From an uncultured Pelagibacteraceae bacterium (lineage in GTDB: Bacteria; Pseudomonadota; Alphaproteobacteria; Pelagibacterales; Pelagibacteraceae): a DNA stretch of 64,000 bases. The notes under the pieces are model-generated. The model searched no databases. It was not told where the DNA came from and worked only from the letters and a program-made list of their open reading frames with translations. Shown here one piece after another: positions 56,469 through 64,000 of the stretch. Each line of letters starts with the position of its first letter. Within the stretch, counting starts at the first letter, position 1. The stretch covers positions 55,569-119,568 of the forward strand of contig CACFTX010000004.1 in assembly GCA_902569405.1 (NCBI GenBank), in the 5' to 3' direction. A program made the position numbers and the translations under genes.

Positions 56469-57695
56469 TTATACAGATTCTGACCAATCTTTAAGTTTTT
56501 TAGTTCCCTCAACTATTTTAGGAGCAAAATTTTCTATTATTTTAAGATCTATTTTTCTATCTTTCTCTAAATTATTCATAAATTTAACCCCATCAAAGTC
56601 TGTAAAACTTAATCTTGCTATCATTTTATGCTGCATTAATCCAAAGTCAGATCCTGGCAATAAAGCAACACCTGTACTTTTTAAAATCTCGTCACACATC
56701 TCTCTTGAATTAGAAAATTTTTTGTTCACAAATTCTGGCATGAGATAAAATCCGCCTTTGGGTTTATTAATAATTACATTATTAGATTTCAGATTTTCAT
56801 AAACATACTCACCTACAGCTTTAAGAATATTTTTAGCTTTTTTTAAATATTCGCTTTGATCAGAATTGTATGCTGTAATTGCAGCATATTGAATTGGTGC
56901 GCTTACTGAAGAAAATGTTTCACTTGCAAGAACCTTAAGTTTATCTCTCAAATTATTAAGACTATTTGGAATTACAAAATGACCCAATCTCCATCCTCCG
57001 GCTGAACACCATTTACTCAGACCATCACTAATTATTGTTTTTTCTGGACAAAAATTTGAAATTGATTTGAAGTTATTTTCAAAAATTAATTCAGAATATA
57101 TTTCATCTGATAAAATTAAAACATTATATTTTTTAACAACTAAACTTATTTCTTCTAAATTATCACAAACTTGACCAGATGGATTATTTGGAGAATTCAA
57201 AAATAAAAGATAGTTCTTATCTTTATTTTTTAATATTATTTTTTCAATTTCTTTAGCTGATGGGAACCAATTATTTTCACTTTTAGTCTGTATCCAATGA
57301 GTTTGGTTTCTGCTTAAAATTGCCTGAGGATAGTAAGATACCCAGCTCGGAGCGGGCAATAATATATCGCCATCAAAAAGAATTTGTAATAAAAACATTA
57401 ATTCTTTTGTTCCCGGTCCAATAATTACATTTTCACTTTGGTATTCATAATTTTTTTTAACTGAAACAAATTTTGCAATAGCTTCTCTTAATTCATACAG
57501 ACCTTCCATTGGTAAATATTTATTATGACTAGCATTTTTTTTTAATGCCTCAACAACATTTGTTGGTATAGCAAAAGGAGATTGTCCAAAACCAAATTTA
57601 TATATTTTTTTTCCACTTCTTTCTAACTCTTTAGAAATTTCATTTATTTTTAAAGTGGACGAGGGTTCTAAATTTTTTACTATATTTTTAAACAT
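56469..57695 (-). CDS. Class I/II PLP aminotransferase (aspartate-aminotransferase fold)
   Basis: 408 aa fold-type I enzyme. NSPNNPSGQVCDN, LILSDEIYSELIF and DGLSKWCSAGGWRLGHF (with the PLP Lys in SK) are present, plus a C-terminal Arg in IARLSF for the alpha-carboxylate. It resembles AatA/ArAT-type enzymes; the amino donor is unknown. The start overlaps the last 8 nt of the acetoacetyl-CoA synthetase gene, so the two are co-translated, and the TAXI genes follow on the same strand. A role in breaking down a shared substrate is plausible. Confidence 0.9.
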   Translation of the reverse strand: MFKNIVKNLEPSSTLKINEISKELERSGKKIYKFGFGQSPFAIPTNVVEALKKNASHNKYLPMEGLYELREAIAKFVSVKKNYEYQSENVIIGPGTKELMFLLQILFDGDILLPAPSWVSYYPQAILSRNQTHWIQTKSENNWFPSAKEIEKIILKNKDKNYLLFLNSPNNPSGQVCDNLEEISLVVKKYNVLILSDEIYSELIFENNFKSISNFCPEKTIISDGLSKWCSAGGWRLGHFVIPNSLNNLRDKLKVLASETFSSVSAPIQYAAITAYNSDQSEYLKKAKNILKAVGEYVYENLKSNNVIINKPKGGFYLMPEFVNKKFSNSREMCDEILKSTGVALLPGSDFGLMQHKMIARLSFTDFDGVKFMNNLEKDRKIDLKIIENFAPKIVEGTKKLKDWSESV

Positions 57696-59643
57696 TTAAT
57701 TCTTTTATATTTTTATATTGTTCTAAAACCTCAGGATTTGCCAGAGCTTCTTTATTTTTTATTTCATTACCATCAATTATATTTTTAACAGCTAACTCGA
57801 CTATTTTTCCATTTTTGGTTCTAGGTATGTCACTAACCTTCAAAATTTTACTTGGAACATGTCGTGGTGATGCTTCGATTCTTATTCTTTTCTTTATATT
57901 AGTTTTTAATTCTTCATTAAGTTCAAAATTTTCATTAAGCACTAAAAATAATATAATCCTAATATCATTATCCCATTTTTGACCAACTACAATAGACTCT
58001 TTAATTTCTTTAAAATTTTCAACCACTGAATAAATTTCCGAAGTTCCCAGTCTGACACCCCCTGGATTTAGAGTTGCATCTGATCTTCCATAAATTATAA
58101 ATCCTCCACTATTCTTAACTTCAGCATAATCTCCATGGTGCCAAACATTTTTATATTTATCAAAGTAAGCTTTTTTAAATTTTTCGTCTTTTTTATCATT
58201 CCAAAATTTTAAAGGCATAGAAGGAAAAGGATTAACACAAACCAATTCACCTTTTTTATTTTTTATAAAATTTCCGTTTTCATCAAAAATTTTTACGTCC
58301 ATTCCAAGTCCTTTATTCTGTATTTCGCCTGAAATTACAGGTTCATATAAATTTCCTAATACAAAACATGAAATAATATCTGTTCCTCCAGATATTGATG
58401 ACAAATGAAGATCTTTTTTAATATTTTTATAAATATATTCAAAGCCCTCTTTGGATAATGGTGAGCCAGTTGAACAAATAGTTCTTAATTTTTTTAGTTT
58501 ATATTTATTTTTAATTTTAGCTTTATTTAATGCATCAATAAACTTTGCACTTACACCCATTAATGTAATATTTTCTTTATCCACAATTTGCAGTAATAAA
58601 TCTTCTTTTTTAAACATTGGAAATCCATCAAACAAAACAATAGAAGCTTTTGAAGCAAGAGAACTAATAAGCCAATTCCACATCATCCAACCACACGTTG
58701 TGAAATAAAAAATATTATCACCTTCTTTAATATCACAATGTAATTTATGTTCTTTTAGATGTTGCAACAAAACACCTCCATTTCTATGACATATACATTT
58801 TGGTTTACCTGTCGTTCCACTAGAATATAAAATTACTAATTCGTGCTCAAAACTAAATTTTTTAAAAAATATTTTTTTTGAATAATTTTTTTCAATATCA
58901 CTCCAATAAAAAACTTTTATTTTTTTAAAATTATAATTTTTTTTTAAAAGATTTTTACCAGGATAATTAACTACAACTAAATACTTTATCGAGTTTATTT
59001 TTTTTAATATTTCAGGTACTCTTTCTATAATATTAATTTCCTTACCATTATAATAATATTTATCTGTAACAAATAAAACTTTTGGTTTAATTTGTGCAAA
59101 ACGTTCTATTACTCCATTAACTCCAAAATCTGGTGAACAAGAAGACCATATCGCGCCAATTGAAGAAGTTGCTATAAAAGCTTCTACCGTTTCTATTGAA
59201 TTTACCATATAAGCTGCAACCCTATCTCTTTTGATTATTCCAATTTTTTTAAAAAAATATTGCAATTTTCCAACATTATTATTTAAATTTTTCCAGCTTC
59301 TTTCTTCTCTAAATCCATTTTCACTTACAAAAGTAACCGCTTTGCTATTACTGTTTTTAGAAAGTAAATTTTCTGCAAAATTTAATTTTGAATTTGGCAT
59401 AAATAAATTTTTATAAAAAATTTTTGATTTTTTTATTTTATTGCTACTTTTTGTGCCTTTAACCTTGCAAAAATCCCATACACTTAACCAAAACTCACCT
59501 GAATTTCTTATACTCCAATTTAAAATTTTATTGTATTTTTTATCAAAATTTTGTTTAAATTTTTTAGATATATATTTCTCAAAATTATAAAGATGAGAAT
59601 TTAATTTATTTTTTGATTTTGCTTCCCAAAGCTTTTTATTCAT
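57688..59643 (-). CDS. Acetoacetyl-CoA synthetase
   Basis: 651 aa from the ATG at 59643; a TTG 12 nt upstream is less likely. It is an ANL-superfamily adenylating enzyme: ILYSSGTTGKPKCICH (P-loop-like A3), FTTCGWMMWNWLISSL, SISGGTDIISCFVLGN (A5) and PRTKNGKIVELAVKNI with the C-terminal catalytic Lys. SIGAIWSSCSPDFGVNGVIE and the GGTD.I....GN pattern distinguish AACS from acetyl-CoA synthetase. It activates acetoacetate to acetoacetyl-CoA, which the nearby thiolase can split. Confidence 0.9.
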   Translation of the reverse strand: MNKKLWEAKSKNKLNSHLYNFEKYISKKFKQNFDKKYNKILNWSIRNSGEFWLSVWDFCKVKGTKSSNKIKKSKIFYKNLFMPNSKLNFAENLLSKNSNSKAVTFVSENGFREERSWKNLNNNVGKLQYFFKKIGIIKRDRVAAYMVNSIETVEAFIATSSIGAIWSSCSPDFGVNGVIERFAQIKPKVLFVTDKYYYNGKEINIIERVPEILKKINSIKYLVVVNYPGKNLLKKNYNFKKIKVFYWSDIEKNYSKKIFFKKFSFEHELVILYSSGTTGKPKCICHRNGGVLLQHLKEHKLHCDIKEGDNIFYFTTCGWMMWNWLISSLASKASIVLFDGFPMFKKEDLLLQIVDKENITLMGVSAKFIDALNKAKIKNKYKLKKLRTICSTGSPLSKEGFEYIYKNIKKDLHLSSISGGTDIISCFVLGNLYEPVISGEIQNKGLGMDVKIFDENGNFIKNKKGELVCVNPFPSMPLKFWNDKKDEKFKKAYFDKYKNVWHHGDYAEVKNSGGFIIYGRSDATLNPGGVRLGTSEIYSVVENFKEIKESIVVGQKWDNDIRIILFLVLNENFELNEELKTNIKKRIRIEASPRHVPSKILKVSDIPRTKNGKIVELAVKNIIDGNEIKNKEALANPEVLEQYKNIKELNV

Positions 59644-59819
59644 ATTTTTTTGCAAATAAATGTTGTAGTATTAATTTCATTTATGTTACTGTTACATCTT
59701 AATAAAAACTTTAAAATGAGAACTTTTTCTCTTACGATTCGGTCATGTTTTAGACTATTTTTGTTCTTTAAGACCAACAAGATATGGTAGGAAAATAATT
59801 TAACATACCAAACATAGAA
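59644..59819. other. Intergenic spacer between acetoacetyl-CoA synthetase and the Suv3-like helicase
   Basis: A 176-nt AT-rich divergent spacer, one of the two longest gene-free stretches. It must hold the promoters of both operons. I see no convincing RNA gene, riboswitch or terminator. A TTGTTC/TATGGT pair near 59761-59787 could be a weak promoter for the helicase. Confidence 0.4.
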
Positions 59820-62312
59820 ATGACAAAAAATAAATTAACAGCAGTGCTTGGACCGACAAATACAGGAAAAACTTTTCTGGCTATTGAAACAATGCTTTCT
59901 TTTGAGTCGGGAATGATAGGTTTTCCTCTAAGACTGCTGGCTAGAGAAGTTTATGATAAAATTATTAAAAAAATTAATCCAAATAAAGTTGCTTTAATTA
60001 CTGGAGAAGAAAAAATAATTCCTGCCAATGCTAGATATTACCTGTGTACAGTTGAATCTATGCCAATTGGCAAAAAATTAGAATTTGTCGGTGTTGATGA
60101 AATCCAAATGTGTGCAGATCATGAAAGAGGTCATATTTTTACAGATAGACTTCTTAACTTGCGGGGAGAAAAATTAACAATGTTAATGGGATCAAATACT
60201 ATAAAAAATATAATTTTAAAACTAGATGAAGATACGGAGTTTATTAACAAAGAAAGACTTTCTAAACTTTCTTATTTAGGGCACAAAAAAATTTCCAGAA
60301 TAGATAGAAAAAGTGCAGTTATAGCTTTTTCTGCAGAAGAAGTTTATGCAATTGCAGAACTTATTAGAAGACAAAAAGGTGGAGCAGCAATTGTTATGGG
60401 ATCACTTAGTCCAAAAACCAGAAATGCTCAAGTGAATTTATATCAATCAGGAGATGTAGATTTTTTAGTCGCCACCGATGCTATTGGCATGGGCATAAAT
60501 ATGGATTTAAGTAATGTATATTTTTCCAATTTAAAAAAATTTGATGGAAAAAAACTTAGAAGATTAAATCTATCAGAAATAGGTCAAATTGCTGGAAGAG
60601 CAGGAAGATATTTAAATGATGGAAATTTTGGAATTACTGGAGAGTGTAGTGAAATTTCCGCAGAAGAAATAGAATTTCTAGAAAAACATAGATTCGAAGA
60701 AATTAGAACTTTATTCTGGAGAAATTCTAATCTTAATTTTAATAATTCATCCAGCCTAATTAAATCTTTAGATCAAAAACCAAAAGAAGATTGGCTAAGG
60801 AGAATAAATGAATGCGAAGACGAAAAAGTATTAAAATATTTTTTAAAAGACCCAAATAAATACAATATATCTAATGACAGCAATGTATTAAATTTATTGT
60901 GGGAATGTTGTCAGATCCCAGATTTTGTTAAAAAAACATATGGCAACCACATAGAAGTTATAAGTAAAGTATTTAGTTTTTTAAATAGCAAAAGCAAAAA
61001 AGTAACCAATAGTTTTATGAAAAAACAACTATCTATACTAAATAAACTTGAAGGAAATGTAGATTCATTATCAAATAGAATTGCAAACGTAAGAACTTGG
61101 TCTTATGTTTCTAACAAAAAAAATTGGGTTGAAAATCAAGATTATTGGATTGAAAGGACAAAGCTATTAGAAGATAAATTATCGGATCGCCTGCATGAAG
61201 AATTAACTAAAAGTTTTATAGACAAAAGAGCTAGCGTTTTGGCAAGAGGATTAAAACAAGATATGACTTTTAATACAAAAATTATTGAGAACGAAAAAGT
61301 AATTATTGATGATCAATTTATTGGAAAATTAAAAGGATTAAAATTAGAGCTTGATTTAAAAATTGGAACTCTTGATACAGACATTAAATCGCTAAAAAAA
61401 GCAGCAAGACAAAGTATAGGTCCAGAATTTAATAAGAGAATTCAACAAATAATAGAAAACGGAATATTAAAAATTAAAAACGATTTTAAAATTTATTGGA
61501 ATAATTTTCCAATAGCAAGATTGCAGCCAGGAAGAGATTATTTAGAACCCGAAATTTCTTTAATAGTAGACGACATAATCGAAACTGATGAAAAAAGAAA
61601 ACTTAAAGATTATCTTGAAAAATGGCTTAAAGAAAAAATTAAATTTGTTTTAAAAAGTTTAATTGATCTTAAAAGTCTAAAAGAAAAAAATTCATCTATT
61701 AGAGCATTAGCATACCAATTGTACGAAAATAATGGAGTAATCAAAAGAGAAATGGTCTCAAGTTATTTAAATAAATTGGGTCAAGAAGAAAGAAAAATTT
61801 TAAGAAATTTAGGAGTAAAATTTGGAAGATACCATGTGTTTCTTTTTAAATTACTAAAACCAGAATCGGTGCTTTTAAGAATCTTGCTTTGGAAGAATTA
61901 TAATCAAAAATACTTTAACTTAAATCCTCCAAAATTTGGTTTAAATTTTATAGAAGACACTTACACCAAAAATAAAAACTTTATGCTTTTATGCGGTTTT
62001 GAAAACTTTGATAAATATTTTGTTAGAATTGATATATTGGAGAGATTATTTGTACAAATTATTAACACAAATAAAGAAGATAAAGATAAAAATAAAGAGA
62101 TAAGATTAATACCCGAAATGTTAAACTTGCTTGGATGTAGCAAGGAAAATTTTAAAAAACTTATTAAAAATATGAATTATAAAATATATGAAAAAGGCAA
62201 AGAAATATATTTTAAATATTCTCCAAACAATAATAAGTCAAAAAAATTTATTAAAAATAATAAGTTAAATGATAATCCATTTAAAATCTTAAAAAATATT
62301 AATTTCAACTAA
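59820..62312 (+). CDS. Suv3-like SF2 RNA helicase
   Basis: 830 aa. Walker A is AVLGPTNTGKTFLA (8-21), motif II is GVDEIQMCAD (D93-Q96), motif III is MLMGSNT, motif V is VATDAIGMGINMDLSNV, and motif VI is EIGQIAGRAGRY. That motif II/VI combination is typical of Suv3, the RNA helicase of the mitochondrial degradosome. The C-terminal 500 residues are helical and Lys/Glu-rich, with LARGLKQDM and GRYHVFLFKLLKPESVLLR, as in bacterial relatives. It probably unwinds RNA in turnover. Upstream is a 176-nt spacer; downstream is the terB-like gene with a 1-nt overlap. Confidence 0.88.
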   Translation: MTKNKLTAVLGPTNTGKTFLAIETMLSFESGMIGFPLRLLAREVYDKIIKKINPNKVALITGEEKIIPANARYYLCTVESMPIGKKLEFVGVDEIQMCADHERGHIFTDRLLNLRGEKLTMLMGSNTIKNIILKLDEDTEFINKERLSKLSYLGHKKISRIDRKSAVIAFSAEEVYAIAELIRRQKGGAAIVMGSLSPKTRNAQVNLYQSGDVDFLVATDAIGMGINMDLSNVYFSNLKKFDGKKLRRLNLSEIGQIAGRAGRYLNDGNFGITGECSEISAEEIEFLEKHRFEEIRTLFWRNSNLNFNNSSSLIKSLDQKPKEDWLRRINECEDEKVLKYFLKDPNKYNISNDSNVLNLLWECCQIPDFVKKTYGNHIEVISKVFSFLNSKSKKVTNSFMKKQLSILNKLEGNVDSLSNRIANVRTWSYVSNKKNWVENQDYWIERTKLLEDKLSDRLHEELTKSFIDKRASVLARGLKQDMTFNTKIIENEKVIIDDQFIGKLKGLKLELDLKIGTLDTDIKSLKKAARQSIGPEFNKRIQQIIENGILKIKNDFKIYWNNFPIARLQPGRDYLEPEISLIVDDIIETDEKRKLKDYLEKWLKEKIKFVLKSLIDLKSLKEKNSSIRALAYQLYENNGVIKREMVSSYLNKLGQEERKILRNLGVKFGRYHVFLFKLLKPESVLLRILLWKNYNQKYFNLNPPKFGLNFIEDTYTKNKNFMLLCGFENFDKYFVRIDILERLFVQIINTNKEDKDKNKEIRLIPEMLNLLGCSKENFKKLIKNMNYKIYEKGKEIYFKYSPNNNKSKKFIKNNKLNDNPFKILKNINFN

Positions 62313-62731
62313 TGTTTAAATTTTTCAAAAAAAATAATAATAAAAATAACGAATTATTATTAAAAACAGCATCATTATTGATTCATGCGGCTAAAATCGA
62401 TGAAAACTATACAGATATAGAAAAGTCAATAATCGAAGAAACACTTTTAAGCTTAAACTCTGCTAATTCTAATATTAAAAAAATAATGATTGATGCAGAA
62501 AATATAGAAAAAAATTCAAATCAAATACTCGATTTTACAAAAGAAATTAAAAACGCTGATAAATCTTTTAAAATTAAGATTATTGAAACCTTGTGGACAA
62601 TTATATACTCAAATAAAGAAGTGGATATGTATGAATCAAATCTCATGAGAAGATTATCTGGTTTATTATACATAGACAATAAATTGGCAGGAGAAATAAA
62701 AGAAAGAATAAAAAAAAATCAATTAAAATGA
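62312..62731 (+). CDS. TerB-family (tellurite-resistance-like) protein
   Basis: 139 aa all-helical protein. [20 protein letters not shown] (about 19-38) and a second acidic pair in [18 protein letters not shown] (about 98-115) are the two metal-coordinating D/E repeats typical of TerB domains. The role in alphaproteobacteria is unknown and probably not tellurite resistance. It sits between the Suv3-like helicase and fdxA, overlapping both genes by 1-4 nt, so it is part of one operon. Confidence 0.82.
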   Translation: MFKFFKKNNNKNNELLLKTASLLIHAAKIDENYTDIEKSIIEETLLSLNSANSNIKKIMIDAENIEKNSNQILDFTKEIKNADKSFKIKIIETLWTIIYSNKEVDMYESNLMRRLSGLLYIDNKLAGEIKERIKKNQLK

Positions 62732-63054
62732 CATACGTTGTAAATGACAAATGTATTAAGTGCAAATTAACTGATTGTGTTGATGTTTGTCCTGTAGACT
62801 GTTTTTATGAAGGAAAAAATATGCTTGTAATTAAACCTGATGAGTGTATAGATTGTGGCGTTTGTGAACCTGAGTGTCCATTGGATGCTATAGTTCCAGA
62901 TACCGAAGGTAATATTGATAAATGGTTAGAATTAAACAAAAAGTACTCGGAAATTTGGCCAAACATAAATGTCAAAAAAGATCCGCTAGAAGATCATGAA
63001 AAACATAAAGATGAAAAAAATAAATTTGAAAAGTATTTTAAAGAAAACCTTTAA
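62728..63054 (+). CDS. fdxA: 7Fe ferredoxin (FdxA type)
   Basis: 108 aa. Cysteines fit the [3Fe-4S][4Fe-4S] pattern: C9, C17, C50 for the 3Fe cluster and C21, C40, C43, C46 for the 4Fe cluster, with extra C12 and C25. The text [20 protein letters not shown], then [16 protein letters not shown], is near-consensus. It is a low-potential electron carrier in the cytoplasm. It starts 4 nt inside the TerB-like gene and overlaps the carD reading frame at its 3' end. Confidence 0.96.
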   Translation: MTYVVNDKCIKCKLTDCVDVCPVDCFYEGKNMLVIKPDECIDCGVCEPECPLDAIVPDTEGNIDKWLELNKKYSEIWPNINVKKDPLEDHEKHKDEKNKFEKYFKENL

Positions 63055-63799
63055 AAAAAAAATAGTTAAGAAAAAAGTAAAAAAACCAAAAATTTCAAAA
63101 ACAAAAGCTAAAACACTAAAAATAAAAAGTAAAAAAATTGTACCTTCTAAAAAAAATCATAAAAGTATAGCTAAAAATGAAAATTTAAGAATACAAAAAT
63201 CCAATGAAGTTAAACCGGAGATAAAAAAAATCAAAAAACAAGAAACAGCAAAAAAAGAATATAAACCTAAAGATTATATAGTATATCCAAAGCATGGCGT
63301 TGGACAGATACTATCTATAAGTTCAAAAACAATTGGTGGTATTGAGGTTCAGTGCTACGACATAAAATTCGAAAAAGATAAAGCAATTGGTCTACTTCCT
63401 ATAAATAAACAAAATAACTTAAGACCTCTTGCAACAATAAATCAGGTAAATAAATCAATTTCAATTTTAAAAAGTAAGCCAAAAATAAAAAGATCAATGT
63501 GGAGCAGAAGAGCTCAAGAATATGAACAAAAGATTACATCTGGAAAAATTTATGAATTAGCCGAAGTAGTTAGAGATTTAAATAAAGGAGATGACTTGAT
63601 GGTTGATCAATCCTACAGTGAAAGACAATTATTCGAAAAAGCATACGAAAGAATTTTATCTGAATTTCAAATAGTCTTGGGAGTCTCATTAGAAGACACT
63701 CAAAAAAAATTGGATAAAGCACTAAAAAGAAACCTTGAAACTCAACAAGTCCCAAAAATTACACAAAAAACTGAACAATCAACGGAAATAACTGAATAA
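62996..63799 (+). CDS. CarD/CdnL-type RNA polymerase-binding regulator with long Lys-rich N-terminal extension
   Basis: 267 aa. Residues about 91-150 are the RNAP-interacting Tudor-like domain ([18 protein letters not shown] and [18 protein letters not shown]). The following helical domain has [20 protein letters not shown], which binds promoter DNA at the fork. The first 90 residues are a Lys/Ser/Ile tail with many KK and KxK steps, resembling a histone tail. CarD proteins stabilise the open complex at stable-RNA promoters. The start is ATG at 62996 or 63011, overlapping fdxA. A strong terminator follows. Confidence 0.9.
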   Translation: MKNIKMKKINLKSILKKTFKKKIVKKKVKKPKISKTKAKTLKIKSKKIVPSKKNHKSIAKNENLRIQKSNEVKPEIKKIKKQETAKKEYKPKDYIVYPKHGVGQILSISSKTIGGIEVQCYDIKFEKDKAIGLLPINKQNNLRPLATINQVNKSISILKSKPKIKRSMWSRRAQEYEQKITSGKIYELAEVVRDLNKGDDLMVDQSYSERQLFEKAYERILSEFQIVLGVSLEDTQKKLDKALKRNLETQQVPKITQKTEQSTEITE

Positions 63800-63841
63800 A
63801 AAAAACGCTTCCCAAAACTATTGTTGTGAGAAGCGTTTTTT
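63800..63841. terminator. Bidirectional rho-independent terminator after carD
   Basis: AAAAAACGCTTC (63800-63811) pairs with GAAGCGTTTTTT (63830-63841), with further partial pairing in the loop. A and T runs on both sides let it work in both directions. It separates the carD operon from the convergent 23-codon basic gene. Confidence 0.88.
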
Positions 63842-63855
63842 AAAAAAGAAATTTA

Positions 63856-63927
63856 TTATCTTCTTCTTCTTCTTTTCTTAGCTTTTTTCTTAGCTTTTTT
63901 CTTAGCTTTTTTTCTTCTTTTAGCCAT
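63856..63927 (-). CDS. 23-aa Lys/Arg/Ala microprotein (histone-H1-tail-like)
   Basis: ATG at 63927, TAA at 63858-63856. After the Met the product uses only Ala, Lys and Arg: MAKRRKKAKKKA, then two more KKAK-type units and five Arg. A good ribosome-binding site (AAGGGAG, about 6 nt upstream) and a terminator just beyond the stop support a real gene. Repeats of KKA resemble the C-terminal tails of histone H1-like and Hc1-like proteins, so nucleic-acid binding is the simplest idea. No homologue is claimed. Confidence 0.6.
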   Translation of the reverse strand: MAKRRKKAKKKAKKKAKKRRRRR

Positions 63928-63950
63928 CTTTAGCTCCCTTTTTAGTTTTA

Positions 63951-63967
63951 CGAATCAAAATGATTCG
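63951..63967. promoter_or_regulatory. Inverted repeat upstream of the basic microgene
   Basis: CGAATCA (63951-63957) AAA TGATTCG (63961-63967) is a perfect 7-bp inverted repeat, about 24 nt upstream of the microgene ATG on its coding strand. It could be an operator or a 5' UTR hairpin. Confidence 0.4.
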
Positions 63968-64000
63968 TTATTAGTTATTTTTATTTTTTTTAACAACTTA

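Overview
The window is very AT-rich and tightly packed. Genes are separated by a few bases or overlap as ATGA or TAATG, proteins are rich in Lys/Asn/Ile, and no IS element, rRNA or CRISPR array is visible. Gene content and order look like a streamlined marine alphaproteobacterium of the SAR11 (Pelagibacterales) type: rpmH-rnpA-yidD-yidC-argB, dapD-dapE, truA-fmt-def, aroK-aroB, bolA/J-domain/cobS-cobT, a RegB-type kinase, gltBD, a TAXI TRAP transporter and fdxA-carD. The lineage is inferred from gene content; no marker-gene comparison was possible here.

Layout. 1-2124 holds the start of murA, dcd, two small basic genes, tRNA-Thr and a TVP38-type membrane protein, all but the tRNA on the minus strand. 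2184-9561 is a plus-strand run: L34, RNase P protein, YidD, YidC, ArgB, a HAD nucleotidase, DapD, DapE, a histone-deacetylase-fold enzyme and a SET-domain enzyme. 9551-13684 is minus: TruA, Fmt, Def, a large exported protein of unknown function and a small membrane protein. 13742-18920 is plus: AroK, AroB, a J-domain protein and CobS/CobT, with bolA divergent. RegB and GyrB follow on the minus strand.

22358-28010 is a sugar/LPS accessory segment: RmlA, an SDR, an RmlC-like epimerase, a NovU/TylCIII-like methyltransferase, tRNA-Ser, a ColD/E1-like 3-dehydratase homologue and a GT17 glycosyltransferase. 28014-37571 is one long minus-strand translation operon (thrS-infC-rpmI-rplT-pheS-pheT-lepA), joined without real gaps to glycosyltransferases at both ends. 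37613-46997 holds an alpha/beta hydrolase, an SDR, GltB/GltD, UppP and a DMT exporter.

46998-59643 is metabolic. It carries a pyruvate dehydrogenase pair in which the lipoyl domain is fused to E1 and missing from E2, a thiolase, tRNA-Arg, a PaaI thioesterase, a TAXI TRAP permease and binding protein, an aminotransferase and acetoacetyl-CoA synthetase. 59820-63799 is a Suv3-like helicase, a TerB-like protein, a 7Fe ferredoxin and a CarD-like regulator with a long Lys-rich N-terminus. The window closes with a 23-codon Lys/Arg-only microgene.

Most notable: (i) the rearranged pyruvate dehydrogenase; (ii) a SET lysine methyltransferase beside a histone-deacetylase-fold enzyme, in a genome that also encodes histone-tail-like Lys-rich proteins; (iii) the deoxysugar island with a Lys-to-His aminotransferase-fold enzyme; (iv) orphan CobS/CobT. 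I do not see a defence island or an obviously new mobile system. No gene-free stretch exceeds 300 bases; the longest are 45164-45345 and about 59644-59819.
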